A stretch of DNA of 38,760 nt, from contig JAPOYI010000235.1 in assembly GCA_026706665.1 (NCBI GenBank), positions 1 through 38,760 on the forward strand. Direction: 5' to 3'. The translations under genes and the position numbers were made by a program. How positions within the stretch are numbered: position 1 is the stretch's first letter; each line of letters opens with the position of its first letter. Of the stretch, positions 7,126 through 16,176 are shown piece after piece. Source of the stretch: Gammaproteobacteria bacterium (GTDB taxonomy: Bacteria; Pseudomonadota; Gammaproteobacteria; Pseudomonadales; Azotimanducaceae). The notes beneath the pieces are model-generated. The model was not told the origin of the DNA. It saw nothing but the letters and a program-made list of their open reading frames with translations, and did no database searches.

Positions 7126-7385
7126 CTCCACATGCCGCGATCAATTTGCGAAAGGCCCTGGATGGCGTCATCCATCTCGAGCGCTTCCTCATCTGTCCAG
7201 GTGCCGATCAAGTGATCCAGCGAAGATCCAACAATGTCCGTTCCCGGCTTTCCGGGTGCAAGGCCTGCTCCACGGCGGAGAAGCCTCAATACCGCTCGAT
7301 TCAAGGAGATACCCTCCTGGTCCGCCAATTGTCGGATCCGCCTCGCCAGGTCATCGTCGAAACCGCGTATCGTTAGCTGGTTCAT
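7122..7385 (-). CDS. vapB: VapB/FitA-like antitoxin with ribbon-helix-helix start
   Basis: An 87-residue protein. Its N-terminus, MNQLTIRGFDDDLARRIRQL, followed by a helix with SLNRAVLRLLRR, has the beta-strand then two helices of ribbon-helix-helix DNA-binding antitoxins (FitA/VapB type). The C-terminal half (about 50-87) is acidic and would wrap the toxin. It stops within the start of the toxin gene. It probably represses its own promoter together with the toxin; a perfect 9-bp inverted repeat 38 bp upstream of its start is a good candidate operator. Confidence 0.85.
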   Translation of the reverse strand: MNQLTIRGFDDDLARRIRQLADQEGISLNRAVLRLLRRGAGLAPGKPGTDIVGSSLDHLIGTWTDEEALEMDDAIQGLSQIDRGMWR

Positions 7386-7422
7386 GGCCAGTGTAACCCT
7401 TGTGAGTCAAATTACGACGCAT

Positions 7423-7446
7423 AATGAGTCGGATTTTCGACTCATT
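7423..7446. promoter_or_regulatory. Inverted repeat, candidate vapBC operator
   Basis: AATGAGTCG (7423-7431) and CGACTCATT (7438-7446) are perfect 9-bp inverted arms around a six-base centre. A further half-site (TGAGTC) occurs at 7403-7408, closer to the antitoxin start. Position and symmetry fit autoregulation by the VapB/VapC complex. There is no T-run beside it, so a terminator is less likely. Confidence 0.6.
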
Positions 7447-7550
7447 CAAGTTCAATCGATGCCCGTATTCCCCGTCCGCATTGGAATCGATGGGTCCGAA
7501 GTACGGCAGCATCCTATATGTTTCAACGACTTACTGAATTGACGCCCGCC

Positions 7551-7611
7551 GGGGAACGCCTCTCGCGACTTGATACGCTGGTGCTTTTCTGCCATTTTTT
7601 GCGCGTTCCCC
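7551..7611 (+). promoter_or_regulatory. Upstream region of gltB with distant inverted repeat and possible promoter
   Basis: GGGGAACGC (7551-7559) and GCGTTCCCC (7603-7611) are perfect 9-bp inverted arms 43 bases apart, ending 17 bases before the gltB start. Between them lies TTGATA (7570-7575), followed 17 bases later by CATTTT, a weak -35/-10 candidate. If transcribed, the arms could form a long stem close to the start codon; as DNA they could be a spaced binding site. Function is unproven. Confidence 0.35.
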
Positions 7612-7628
7612 CAAAGAAAACCTGATCG

Positions 7629-10600
7629 ATGCCGATGACTGACCTGAACCGCCAGCTCGCGCTGGGACACCCAACGTCCTACGGGCTGTACGACCCCGCC
7701 TTCGAGAAAGACGGCTGCGGCGTCGGGTTCATCTGCGACATCAGGGGCCGCGCGAGTCGCGACATCATTCGCGACGCGGGGAACATGAACTGCTGCATGG
7801 TCCATCGCGGCGGGCTCGGCTACGAAAAGAACACCGGCGACGGCGCGGGCATCCTGACCGGCCTGCCGCACAAGTTCCTGGGCAAGGTGGCGGAGCGATC
7901 GATGGACGCCGTATTGCCGCCGCCGGGGCGTTACGGCGTCGGCAACGTGTTCCTGCCGAGGGACCCGGCGGAACGCGCCCACTGCAAGCGGGTCGTGGCC
8001 GAGGCCGTCGCCCGCGCGGGCCAGAGGCTGCTGCGCTGGCGGTCGTTGCCGATCGATCCCAACCGGGCTGACATCGGCGATGCCGCGCGCGCCGCGATGC
8101 CGGTCATGGAGCAACTCTTCATCGCCGCGGCGCCGGGCGTCGAGGGCGATGCGCTGGAGCGGCGCCTGTACCTCATCCGCAAGGATGCGACACATCGGCT
8201 GCGCACGGATACGAGCCTGGCCGAGCGGAAGCTCTTCTACATCTGCAGCCTGTCGACGAAGATCGTCATCTACAAGGGCATGCTGACGCCGCACCAGCTC
8301 TTTACGTTCTTTCCCGACCTCGAGGACGATGACTACGAATCCCATCTCGCCATGGTGCACTCGCGTTTTTCGACCAACACGTTCCCGTCCTGGGACCGCG
8401 CCCAGCCGAACCGGTTCATGTGCCACAACGGCGAGATCAACACCCTGCTCGGCAACAAGAACTGGATGAACGCGCGGGAAGGCGTGGTGCGTTCCGACCT
8501 GTTTGGCGACGATCTTCCGAAGCTGTTCCCCGTCGTCGAGGAGGACTGCTCCGATTCGGGCACCTTCGACAACGTGCTGGAGTTCCTGCTCATGACCGGG
8601 CGCACGCTGCAGGAAGCCGTGTTGATGATGATCCCGGAAGCCTGGCAGCAGCATCCGAACATGCCGGAAGCGCGGCGCGCCTTCTACGAGTACCACTCGT
8701 GCCTGATGGAGCCGTGGGATGGTCCGGCGTCCATCGCCTTCACCGACGGCACCTATATCGGCGCCGTCCTCGACCGCAACGGTCTGCGTCCGTCCCGCTA
8801 CTACGTCACCGACGACCACAAGTGCATCATGGCTTCCGAGGTCGGGGTGGTCTCGGTGGACCCGGAGCGGGTGGTGGAGAAGGGCCGCCTGCAGCCGGGC
8901 AGGATATTTCTCATCGACTTCGACCAGGGCCGCATGATTCCCGACGAGGAGATCAAGACCGAGTGGGCGGCGGCCAGGCCCTACAAGCGCTGGCTCGATG
9001 CGCAGCGAATCGAACTCACGCACCTGCCGGCGGTTTCAGGGGCCGGTTTCGAGCCGTCGACCCTCATGTCCCGCATGCAGGCGTTCGGCTACACGGCCGA
9101 GACCATGCAGTTCATGCTGGTGCCGCTGGTGCGGGAGCTGCGCGATCCGCTGGGTTCCATGGGCAACGACGCGGCGCTCGCGGTCATGTCCGAAAAGCCG
9201 CGCATGCTCTACGACTATTTCAAGCAGCTTTTCGCGCAGGTGACCAATCCCGCCATCGACTCCATCCGCGAGGAAGTGATCATGGCGCTCGAGTGCTATA
9301 TCGGCCCGGAGCGCAACCTGCTCGAGGTGAAGGAAGGCCACGCCCATCGGCTGCGCATACCGCACCCGATCCTATCGAATGAAGAGCTCGCGACGCTCAA
9401 GGGCATGGATCACCGCGGGTGGCGCACGAAGGACATCGACATTACCTTCCCGCTGGATTCGGGCAAGGAGGGCCTGCTCGAAGCCTTCGACCGTATTTCG
9501 AACGAGGCGAGCCAGGCAATCGAGGACGGCTACAGCCTCATCGTGCTGTCGGACCGCGCGATCGGCCCGGAACGTGTGCCGATCAGCGCCCTGGCGGCCG
9601 TCGGCGCCGTGCACCATCACCTGGTGCGCGAACATGCGCGCACGCGCATCGGCATCCTGGCGGAGACCGGCGAAGCGCGCGAGGTGCACCACCACTGTCT
9701 GCTGATCGGCTACGGCGCCGACGCGATCAATCCCTACCTCGCGTTCGAGGCCCTGTGGGACGCCCGCCGCAACGGCTATCTCAGCGGCGCTACGCACATC
9801 GCGAACGATGCCGACATCGTCACCGCGTACCGCAGGGGCGTCGCCAAGGGCATGATGAAGGTGATGGCCAAGATGGGCATCTCGACGCTGCAGTCCTACA
9901 AGGGCGCGCAGATCTTCGAGGCGGTGGGGCTCAACGAAGACGTGGTGGAGCGCTGTTTCGCGGGCACGGCGAGCCGTGTGCGCGGCGTCGGTTTCGAGGT
10001 CCTGGCAGAGGAGATGCAACGCCGCCACGCCATCGGATTCCCGCCGCGGGACACCGTCGCCCTGCCGGTACTGCCAAATCCTGGCGACTTCCACTGGCGC
10101 CGCGGCGGCGACACGCACATGTGGGATCCAGACGCGGTCGCCGACCTGCAGCAGGCCGCCCGCACCAGCAGCACGGAGGCCTACGAGCGTTTCTCCGGGC
10201 ATGTGAACGAAGAGAACACGCGCCGCAGCACACTGCGCGGACTGCTGCGATTCAGGTCGGGCACCGGCGGCGAACCTCTCGATATCGACGAGGTGGAGCC
10301 GGCGAAGGACATCGTGAGGCGCTTCGCCACGGGCGCCATGAGCTTCGGGTCGATCTCGAAGGAGGCGCACGAATCACTGGCGGTCGCCATGAACCGCATA
10401 GGCGGAAAGTCCAACACCGGCGAAGGCGGGGAGGACTCGGCACGTTATGCGCGATTGCCGAACGGCGACTCGAAGCGGTCCGCCATCAAGCAGGTGGCGA
10501 GCGGGCGTTTCGGCGTCACCATCGAGTACCTCACCAACGCGGACGAGTTGCAGATCAAGATCGTGCAGGGCGCGAAGCCCGGAGAGGGCGGCGAACTTCC

Positions 10601-12218
10601 GGGGCGCAAGGTGGACGACGTGATCGCCGGAATCCGCCATTCGACGCCCGGCGTGGGCCTGATCAGCCCTCCGCCGCATCACGATATCTACTCCATCGAA
10701 GACATAGCGCAGCTCATCCATGACCTGAAGAACGCGAATCCCGAGGCGCGTATCAGCGTGAAACTCGGCGCCGAGGTCGGTGTCGGCACCGTGGCGGCCG
10801 GAGTCACCAAGGCGCGCTCCGACCACCTCGTGATCGCCGGCGACACCGGGGGCACCGGGGCTTCGCCGCTCACTTCTATCAAGCACGCCGGCGTGCCGTG
10901 GGAACTCGGCATCGCGGAGACGCATCAGACGCTGGTGATGAACAACCTCCGGTCGCGAGTCGTGCTGCAGACCGACGGGCAGCTCAAGACGGGCCGGGAT
11001 GTCGCCATCGCGGCGCTGCTGGGGGCGGAGGAGTTCGGTTTCGCGACCGCGCCGCTGGTCGCGCTCGGCTGCATCATGATGCGCAAGTGCCATCTCAACA
11101 CCTGTCCCGTGGGAATCGCCACCCAGGACCCGGTGCTCCGCACCAAGTTCGCGGGTGCGCCCGAGCATGTCGTCAACTACATGTTCATGATCGCGGAGGA
11201 ACTGCGGGGCATCATGGCGGACCTCGGATTCGGGACGGTCAACGACATGATCGGCCGCGTCGACGCGCTGGACGTGGGTGGCGCGGTGCGACACTGGAAG
11301 TCCAGGGGCCTGGATCTGTCCGAGATACTTGCGCCGGCCCAGGAGCCGGAGAACTGCCTTGGCGTCTACGCGATCCACGAGCAGGACCACGGTCTCGACG
11401 CCGCCCTCGACAACGAACTCATCCGCCTGGCGGAACCCGCGCTCGACCGGGGCGAAAAAGTGCGCGCCGAACTGCCGATCATCAACGTCAACCGCGTCGT
11501 CGGCGGCATGCTGTCCCACCAGATCGTCAAGCGCGTCGGGCCCGGCATGCTTCCCGACGGGACCATTCATTTCAAGTTCGACGGCAGCGCGGGGCAGAGT
11601 TTCGGCGCCTGGCTCGCGCGCGGCGTGACACTGGAAGTGGAAGGCGACGCCAACGACTACGTCGGCAAGGGCCTCTGCGGCGGCCGGCTCATCATCTATC
11701 CGCCGAAATCGAGCCGGTTCGAAGCCGAAAAGCAGGTGTTGATCGGCAACGTCGCGCTGTACGGCGCCACCGGCGGCGAGTGCTTCTTCAGGGGCGTTGC
11801 GGCCGAGCGGTTCTGCGTACGCAATTCCGGCGCCCGGGCGGTGATCGAAGGTGTGGGAGACCACGGCTGCGAATACATGACCGGCGGCCGCGCGGTGATC
11901 CTCGGTCCCACCGGACGGAACTTCGCCGCCGGCATGAGCGGCGGCATCGCCTACGTATGGGATCCGGAAGGCCGATTCAACGCGTTGTGCAATACGGAGA
12001 TGGTCGAACTCGAGACCGTTGAAGACGAGGCGGAGGCCGAAGAGGTCGAAGACATGATCCGCCGGCATGCCGAATTCACGGGCTCGCCCGTGGCGGCCGG
12101 GATTCTCGATGACTGGGACCGCAACCTGGCCCGTTTCGTGCGCGTGATGCCCATCGACTACAAGCGTGTTCTGCAAGAGAGGGAACTCGAACTGGGTCAG
12201 GCTGCGGCTGGCGGTTAG
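7629..12218 (+). CDS. gltB: Glutamate synthase (NADPH) large subunit
   Basis: This large subunit of glutamate synthase converts glutamine plus 2-oxoglutarate into two glutamates, working with the GltD subunit encoded just downstream. The protein is 1529 residues, the normal length. After a propeptide of about 29 residues, Cys30 (in DGCGVGFI) would become the N-terminal nucleophile of the glutaminase domain. The FMN-binding synthase domain includes GTGASPLTSIKHAGVPWELG. The 3Fe-4S cysteines lie in CIMMRKCHLNTCPVG (about 1148-1159). The C-terminal beta-helix domain includes GSAGQSFGAW and GGRLIIYPP. Two in-frame ATGs, two codons apart, precede TDLNRQ; neither has an obvious ribosome binding site. 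Large open frames on the opposite strand are shadows of its high-GC codon usage. Confidence 0.98.
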   Translation: MPMTDLNRQLALGHPTSYGLYDPAFEKDGCGVGFICDIRGRASRDIIRDAGNMNCCMVHRGGLGYEKNTGDGAGILTGLPHKFLGKVAERSMDAVLPPPGRYGVGNVFLPRDPAERAHCKRVVAEAVARAGQRLLRWRSLPIDPNRADIGDAARAAMPVMEQLFIAAAPGVEGDALERRLYLIRKDATHRLRTDTSLAERKLFYICSLSTKIVIYKGMLTPHQLFTFFPDLEDDDYESHLAMVHSRFSTNTFPSWDRAQPNRFMCHNGEINTLLGNKNWMNAREGVVRSDLFGDDLPKLFPVVEEDCSDSGTFDNVLEFLLMTGRTLQEAVLMMIPEAWQQHPNMPEARRAFYEYHSCLMEPWDGPASIAFTDGTYIGAVLDRNGLRPSRYYVTDDHKCIMASEVGVVSVDPERVVEKGRLQPGRIFLIDFDQGRMIPDEEIKTEWAAARPYKRWLDAQRIELTHLPAVSGAGFEPSTLMSRMQAFGYTAETMQFMLVPLVRELRDPLGSMGNDAALAVMSEKPRMLYDYFKQLFAQVTNPAIDSIREEVIMALECYIGPERNLLEVKEGHAHRLRIPHPILSNEELATLKGMDHRGWRTKDIDITFPLDSGKEGLLEAFDRISNEASQAIEDGYSLIVLSDRAIGPERVPISALAAVGAVHHHLVREHARTRIGILAETGEAREVHHHCLLIGYGADAINPYLAFEALWDARRNGYLSGATHIANDADIVTAYRRGVAKGMMKVMAKMGISTLQSYKGAQIFEAVGLNEDVVERCFAGTASRVRGVGFEVLAEEMQRRHAIGFPPRDTVALPVLPNPGDFHWRRGGDTHMWDPDAVADLQQAARTSSTEAYERFSGHVNEENTRRSTLRGLLRFRSGTGGEPLDIDEVEPAKDIVRRFATGAMSFGSISKEAHESLAVAMNRIGGKSNTGEGGEDSARYARLPNGDSKRSAIKQVASGRFGVTIEYLTNADELQIKIVQGAKPGEGGELPGRKVDDVIAGIRHSTPGVGLISPPPHHDIYSIEDIAQLIHDLKNANPEARISVKLGAEVGVGTVAAGVTKARSDHLVIAGDTGGTGASPLTSIKHAGVPWELGIAETHQTLVMNNLRSRVVLQTDGQLKTGRDVAIAALLGAEEFGFATAPLVALGCIMMRKCHLNTCPVGIATQDPVLRTKFAGAPEHVVNYMFMIAEELRGIMADLGFGTVNDMIGRVDALDVGGAVRHWKSRGLDLSEILAPAQEPENCLGVYAIHEQDHGLDAALDNELIRLAEPALDRGEKVRAELPIINVNRVVGGMLSHQIVKRVGPGMLPDGTIHFKFDGSAGQSFGAWLARGVTLEVEGDANDYVGKGLCGGRLIIYPPKSSRFEAEKQVLIGNVALYGATGGECFFRGVAAERFCVRNSGARAVIEGVGDHGCEYMTGGRAVILGPTGRNFAAGMSGGIAYVWDPEGRFNALCNTEMVELETVEDEAEAEEVEDMIRRHAEFTGSPVAAGILDDWDRNLARFVRVMPIDYKRVLQERELELGQAAAGG

Positions 12219-12230
12219 CAGACCACCGCG

Positions 12231-13694
12231 ATGGGCAAAACGACGGGATTCATGGAGTTCGAGCGCGTTGCGGAACCGTACCGCGACCCGAAGACGCGCG
12301 TTCTCGACTTCCGCGAGATCTACACCGACCACGACGTCGGACACCTCGAGACCCAGGGTGCCCGCTGCATGGACTGCGGCGTGCCTTTCTGCCAGTCGGA
12401 GAACGGCTGCCCGATCCACAACCTGATCCCGGAGTGGAACGACCTCGTCTATCGCGGGCACTGGCGCGATGCCCTCGATCGGCTGCACAAGACCAACAAC
12501 TTCCCGGAATTCACCGGACGCGTCTGCCCGGCGCCATGCGAAGGCGCGTGCGTGCTGGGCATCACCGATCCCGCCGTGACCATCAAGAACATCGAGATGG
12601 CGATCATCGACCGCGGATTCGAGGAAGGCTGGGTCGTGCCCATGCCGCCGAAGACCCGCACCGGCAAAAAGGTGGCCATAGTCGGTTCGGGGCCCGCGGG
12701 TCTGGCCGCCGCCGCGCAGCTCAACCAGGCCGGGCACAAGGTGACCGTGTACGAGCGGGCGGACCGCATCGGGGGCCTGCTCACCTACGGCATCCCGAAC
12801 ATGAAGCTCGAGAAAGAACGCATCGTCGAGCGGCGTCTCGCCCTCATGCGCGAGGAGGGGATCGAGTTCGTCACCAATGCCAGTGTCGGGGACGGATCCA
12901 ACGGCAGCATCGATGCCGAGGCACTGTTCGAAGCGTCGGACGCGGTGCTTCTGGCCACCGGCGCCACGGTGCCGCGGAACCTGCCGGTGCCAGGCCGGGA
13001 GTTAAAGGGCGTCTACTTCGCCATGGAGTTCCTGACCGCCAATACCCGGAGCCTGCTCGACTCCAACTTCGAGGACGGCAACTTCATTTCCGCCAAGGAC
13101 AAGGACGTCGTGGTCATCGGCGGCGGCGACACCGGGGCGGACTGCATCGGGACCGCGCTCCGGCACGGATGCAGGTCGTTGCAGAACTTCGAACTGTTCC
13201 CCTCGCCTCCGCCCGAGCGTGCGCCGAACAACCCCTGGCCTCTGTATCCGAACATCCTGCGCACCGACTATGCGCACCAGGAATCCGGCGCGAAGTTCGG
13301 CGGCGATCCCCGGATCTACTGCATCAATACGGTGGAGTTCATCGATGACGGCAACGGCGGCCTCGCAGGAATGCGCACCGTCGACGTCTCACTGGAGAAC
13401 GGAAGGTTCCAGGACCTCGAAGGGACGGAGCGGGTGTGGGACGCACAACTCGTGTTCCTCGCCATGGGCTTCCTCGGCCCGGAACACGCCGTGTCGGAAC
13501 GGCTCGGCCTCGAGCACGACGAGCGCTCGAACTACCGGGCGGTCAAGGGGGTGCACAAGACGAGCCGGGAGAGCGTCTTCGCGGCCGGAGACTGCCGCGG
13601 CGGCCAGTCCCTCGTGGTCCGCGCGATCAACGAGGGACGGGAGGCCGCCCGCGAAATCGACCGATACCTGACCGGTTCGACGCTGCTGCCGTAG
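12231..13694 (+). CDS. gltD: Glutamate synthase (NADPH) small subunit
   Basis: A 487-residue partner of GltB that takes electrons from NADPH through FAD and 4Fe-4S clusters. The N-terminal cluster region contains Cys46, Cys49, Cys54 and Cys60 (CMDCGVPFC) and Cys99, Cys103 and Cys107 ([10 protein letters not shown]). The FAD-binding motif is [11 protein letters not shown] (about 151-161) and the NADPH-binding motif is [11 protein letters not shown]. The C-terminal stretch with [14 protein letters not shown] is the usual FAD contact. The gene starts 12 bases after gltB, so the two form an operon. The 90-bp gap after it holds the start region of the next gene and shows no clear terminator. Confidence 0.97.
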   Translation: MGKTTGFMEFERVAEPYRDPKTRVLDFREIYTDHDVGHLETQGARCMDCGVPFCQSENGCPIHNLIPEWNDLVYRGHWRDALDRLHKTNNFPEFTGRVCPAPCEGACVLGITDPAVTIKNIEMAIIDRGFEEGWVVPMPPKTRTGKKVAIVGSGPAGLAAAAQLNQAGHKVTVYERADRIGGLLTYGIPNMKLEKERIVERRLALMREEGIEFVTNASVGDGSNGSIDAEALFEASDAVLLATGATVPRNLPVPGRELKGVYFAMEFLTANTRSLLDSNFEDGNFISAKDKDVVVIGGGDTGADCIGTALRHGCRSLQNFELFPSPPPERAPNNPWPLYPNILRTDYAHQESGAKFGGDPRIYCINTVEFIDDGNGGLAGMRTVDVSLENGRFQDLEGTERVWDAQLVFLAMGFLGPEHAVSERLGLEHDERSNYRAVKGVHKTSRESVFAAGDCRGGQSLVVRAINEGREAAREIDRYLTGSTLLP

Positions 13695-13784
13695 GTTCGG
13701 CGCGACACACAACAAAAACGTGATGGCGAGGACCGTTTTTCGGTTTATATTCGCCATCGGGTGATGGACAAAGGAGGGCTTGAA

Positions 13785-15824
13785 GTGGCGTATACCACGG
13801 AAGGAATCCGCAATATTGCGCTGGTTGGACACGCCGGCGCGGGCAAGACCGAGCTGAACGAAGCGTTGCTGCATGCGGCGGGCAAGATTCCAAACAGGGG
13901 ATCCGTGGATGCCGGAGACACCGTCTCCGACTTCGATCCGCGTGAACAGGAACTGAAACACTCGCTGCGCGCCACCTTCTGCCACCTCGATCACGGGGAT
14001 ACCCACGTCAATCTCGTCGACACCCCCGGATATCCCGACTTCCAGGGAAGGACACTGTCGGTATTGCCGGCGGTGGAAACCGCGGCGGTTGTCGTCGATG
14101 CGGTTGCCGGTGTCGAACCGATGACGCAGCAGTTCATGGAGGCGGCACGGGCGCAGGGTCTGTGCCGGATGATCGTGGTGAACAAGATCGACGCGCCCAA
14201 CGCCGACGCGGGTGCCGTGCTGGAACAGATACGGGACGCATTCGGCTCGGAGTGCCTTCCGATCAACCTGCCGGCGGAAGACGGGACGAAGGTGGTGGAT
14301 GTCTTCTTCGAGTCGAACGGCGCCGACCCGGATTTTGGTTCGGCGGAAGCCGCCCATGAACAGATTGTCGACCAGGTCGTCGAAGTCGACGACGACCTGA
14401 TGGAGCTGTACCTGGAGCAGGGCGAGGTCGAGCCCGAGCAACTCCACGAACCCTTCGAGAAAGCACTGCGGGAAGGACACCTCGTGCCGATCTGTTTCGC
14501 GTCGGCCACGACCGGTGCCGGCGTGCCGGAACTGCTCGACATATTCGGGCGCTTCATGCCGAACCCCAGAGAAGGCAATCCTCCGCCTTTCGTGCAGGGC
14601 GACGGCGAGGATGCGGAACCGGCCTCGATCACGCCGGACCCCGCGCTGCACGCGGTGGCGCATGTGGTCAAGGTCGATATCGACCCGTTCCGGGGACGCA
14701 TGGCGACGGTCCGCAACCACCAGGGCACTGTGCGCCGCGGCGGACAGATTTTCGTCGGCGACGGGCGCAAGCCATTCAAGATCGGCCACCTTCTCAAGCT
14801 CAACGGCGCCGAACAGACGGAGGTCGAGGCGGCGATTCCGGGTGACATCTGCGCGATTCCCCGGGCGGAAGACATGCGGTTCGACGCGGTCCTGCACGAT
14901 GCCCGCGACGTAAACGGCATTCACCTCAAGTCCACTCCGTTGCCGGAGCCCATGTACGGGCGCGCGATCGCGGCTGAATCCGACGTTGAAGCGCAGAAGG
15001 CGAACGAAGCGGTATCGACGTTGTGCGCGGAAGACCCCTCGCTGCGCCTTGAGCAGATCGCGTCGATGAACGAAACCGTACTGCGCGGCATCGGCGAACT
15101 GCACATGCGCATCACCCTCGACGAGGTGGCGGCCAAGTACGGTATCTCGTTGAAGACATCGCTTCCCTCCATCGCCTATCGCGAGACCATCGTCGGCAAG
15201 GCGGAGGGGCACCACCGCCACAAGAAACAGACAGGCGGCGCAGGGCAGTTCGGGGAAGTGTTCCTGCGGGTCGAGCCGTTACCCAGAGGGGAGGGCTTCG
15301 AGTTCGTCGATGCCGTGGTGGGCGGTGTCATCCCGTCCCAGTTCATCCCCGCAGTGGAAAAAGGCGTACGCGAAGTCATCGCCGGCGGCGCCATCGCGGG
15401 ATACCCGTTGCAGGATGTCCGGGTCACCGTCCACGACGGCAAGCACCACTCGGTGGACTCGAAAGAGGTCGCTTTCGTGGCGGCCGGCAGACAGGCGTTC
15501 ATCAACGCCGTGCGGGCCGCGAGGCCGATCGTCATGGAACCGATCGTCGACATCACAGTAACGGTTCCCGATCACTGCATGGGCGATGTCGCGGGCGACC
15601 TTTCCAGCATGCGCGGATCGATCAAGGGCACCAACAGCCTGGCGGGCGGTCGCGCGGAAATCTCGGGTCAGGTCCCGCTGAAGGAAGCGCAGGGCTATCA
15701 CTCGCGGCTGAATTCGCTCTCGGGCGGCGAGGGGGCTTTCAGCATGGCGTTCAGCCACTACGCGCAAGTGCCGGCAATAGATCAGGAGGAACTTGTCAGG
15801 GCATTCCGCCAGGGGGGCGACTAA
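13785..15824 (+). CDS. Elongation factor G-like GTPase (EF-G2/FusA-like)
   Basis: A 679-residue translational GTPase with the EF-G domain order. G motifs: GHAGAGKT (residues 15-22), DTPGYPDF, VNKID and ASATTG. The domain IV/V part (for example HHRHKKQTGGAGQFGEV and SMRGSIKGTNSLAGG) resembles the EF-G-like branch that is distinct from canonical FusA. Such proteins occur as second copies, and their exact role is often unclear. I chose the GTG at 13785 because AAGGAGG lies seven bases upstream; an earlier GTG/ATG at 13761-13764 would place this ribosome binding site inside the gene. A TTATAT-like -10 lies around 13745. The gene sits between gltD and aroB, not in an str operon, which supports a non-canonical paralogue. 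Confidence 0.9.
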   Translation: MAYTTEGIRNIALVGHAGAGKTELNEALLHAAGKIPNRGSVDAGDTVSDFDPREQELKHSLRATFCHLDHGDTHVNLVDTPGYPDFQGRTLSVLPAVETAAVVVDAVAGVEPMTQQFMEAARAQGLCRMIVVNKIDAPNADAGAVLEQIRDAFGSECLPINLPAEDGTKVVDVFFESNGADPDFGSAEAAHEQIVDQVVEVDDDLMELYLEQGEVEPEQLHEPFEKALREGHLVPICFASATTGAGVPELLDIFGRFMPNPREGNPPPFVQGDGEDAEPASITPDPALHAVAHVVKVDIDPFRGRMATVRNHQGTVRRGGQIFVGDGRKPFKIGHLLKLNGAEQTEVEAAIPGDICAIPRAEDMRFDAVLHDARDVNGIHLKSTPLPEPMYGRAIAAESDVEAQKANEAVSTLCAEDPSLRLEQIASMNETVLRGIGELHMRITLDEVAAKYGISLKTSLPSIAYRETIVGKAEGHHRHKKQTGGAGQFGEVFLRVEPLPRGEGFEFVDAVVGGVIPSQFIPAVEKGVREVIAGGAIAGYPLQDVRVTVHDGKHHSVDSKEVAFVAAGRQAFINAVRAARPIVMEPIVDITVTVPDHCMGDVAGDLSSMRGSIKGTNSLAGGRAEISGQVPLKEAQGYHSRLNSLSGGEGAFSMAFSHYAQVPAIDQEELVRAFRQGGD

Positions 15825-16176
15825 CTCACGGCACGGTTTGCTTGAAGCCCGCATACATCCCGCCTGATGTGGTCGATCCTCATGGAGGCCTGGCTATCCC
15901 GCGGAGTGTCCGCGGCCGCCCGGTAGTCAATCCGTCTCGGAGCGTGAAGTTTGCCAGGGGCCGCGAGAGTCGCGTTGACGGCGTGGCCGAGCCGTGTCAC
16001 TCTGCAAGCCAAACACAGCGGGTTCGCTGCGCTGACGCGCAGGGAACCCGTGATTACTCGACGCTCCCGGTTTCGGCATAAAGGCGGTCGCGCCGGGCGC
16101 GAGGCCGTGGATGGATCGGTGACGCTTTCCACCTAACGGGTTAGCGGTTAGACCTTTGCCGTCCTTGTCGGCGGGG
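15825..16176. other. 352-bp interval between EF-G-like gene and aroB; no gene recognised
   Basis: The convergent EF-G-like and aroB genes leave this gap. A short stem-loop, CCGCGG-AGTGT-CCGCGG, lies at 15899-15915 with no T-run. The segment 16030-16046 (CGCTGACGCGCAGGGAA) matches 15 of 17 bases of a piece of the 133-bp repeat at the left end. CTAACGGGTTAG at about 16133-16144 is a small dyad. The open frames here have no domain, start signal or codon pattern that I would trust. Confidence 0.5.

Noticed and set aside
7452-9023. A 523-codon open frame on the minus strand opposite gltB
   Set aside because: Shadow of gltB codon bias; no recognisable domain. The same applies to the 787-codon frame at 10374-12737 and the 610-codon frame at 13389-15221.
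15821-16132. A 103-codon minus-strand frame in the EF-G/aroB gap
   Set aside because: No domain, no ribosome binding site, composition like non-coding DNA; it also overlaps the end of the EF-G-like gene.
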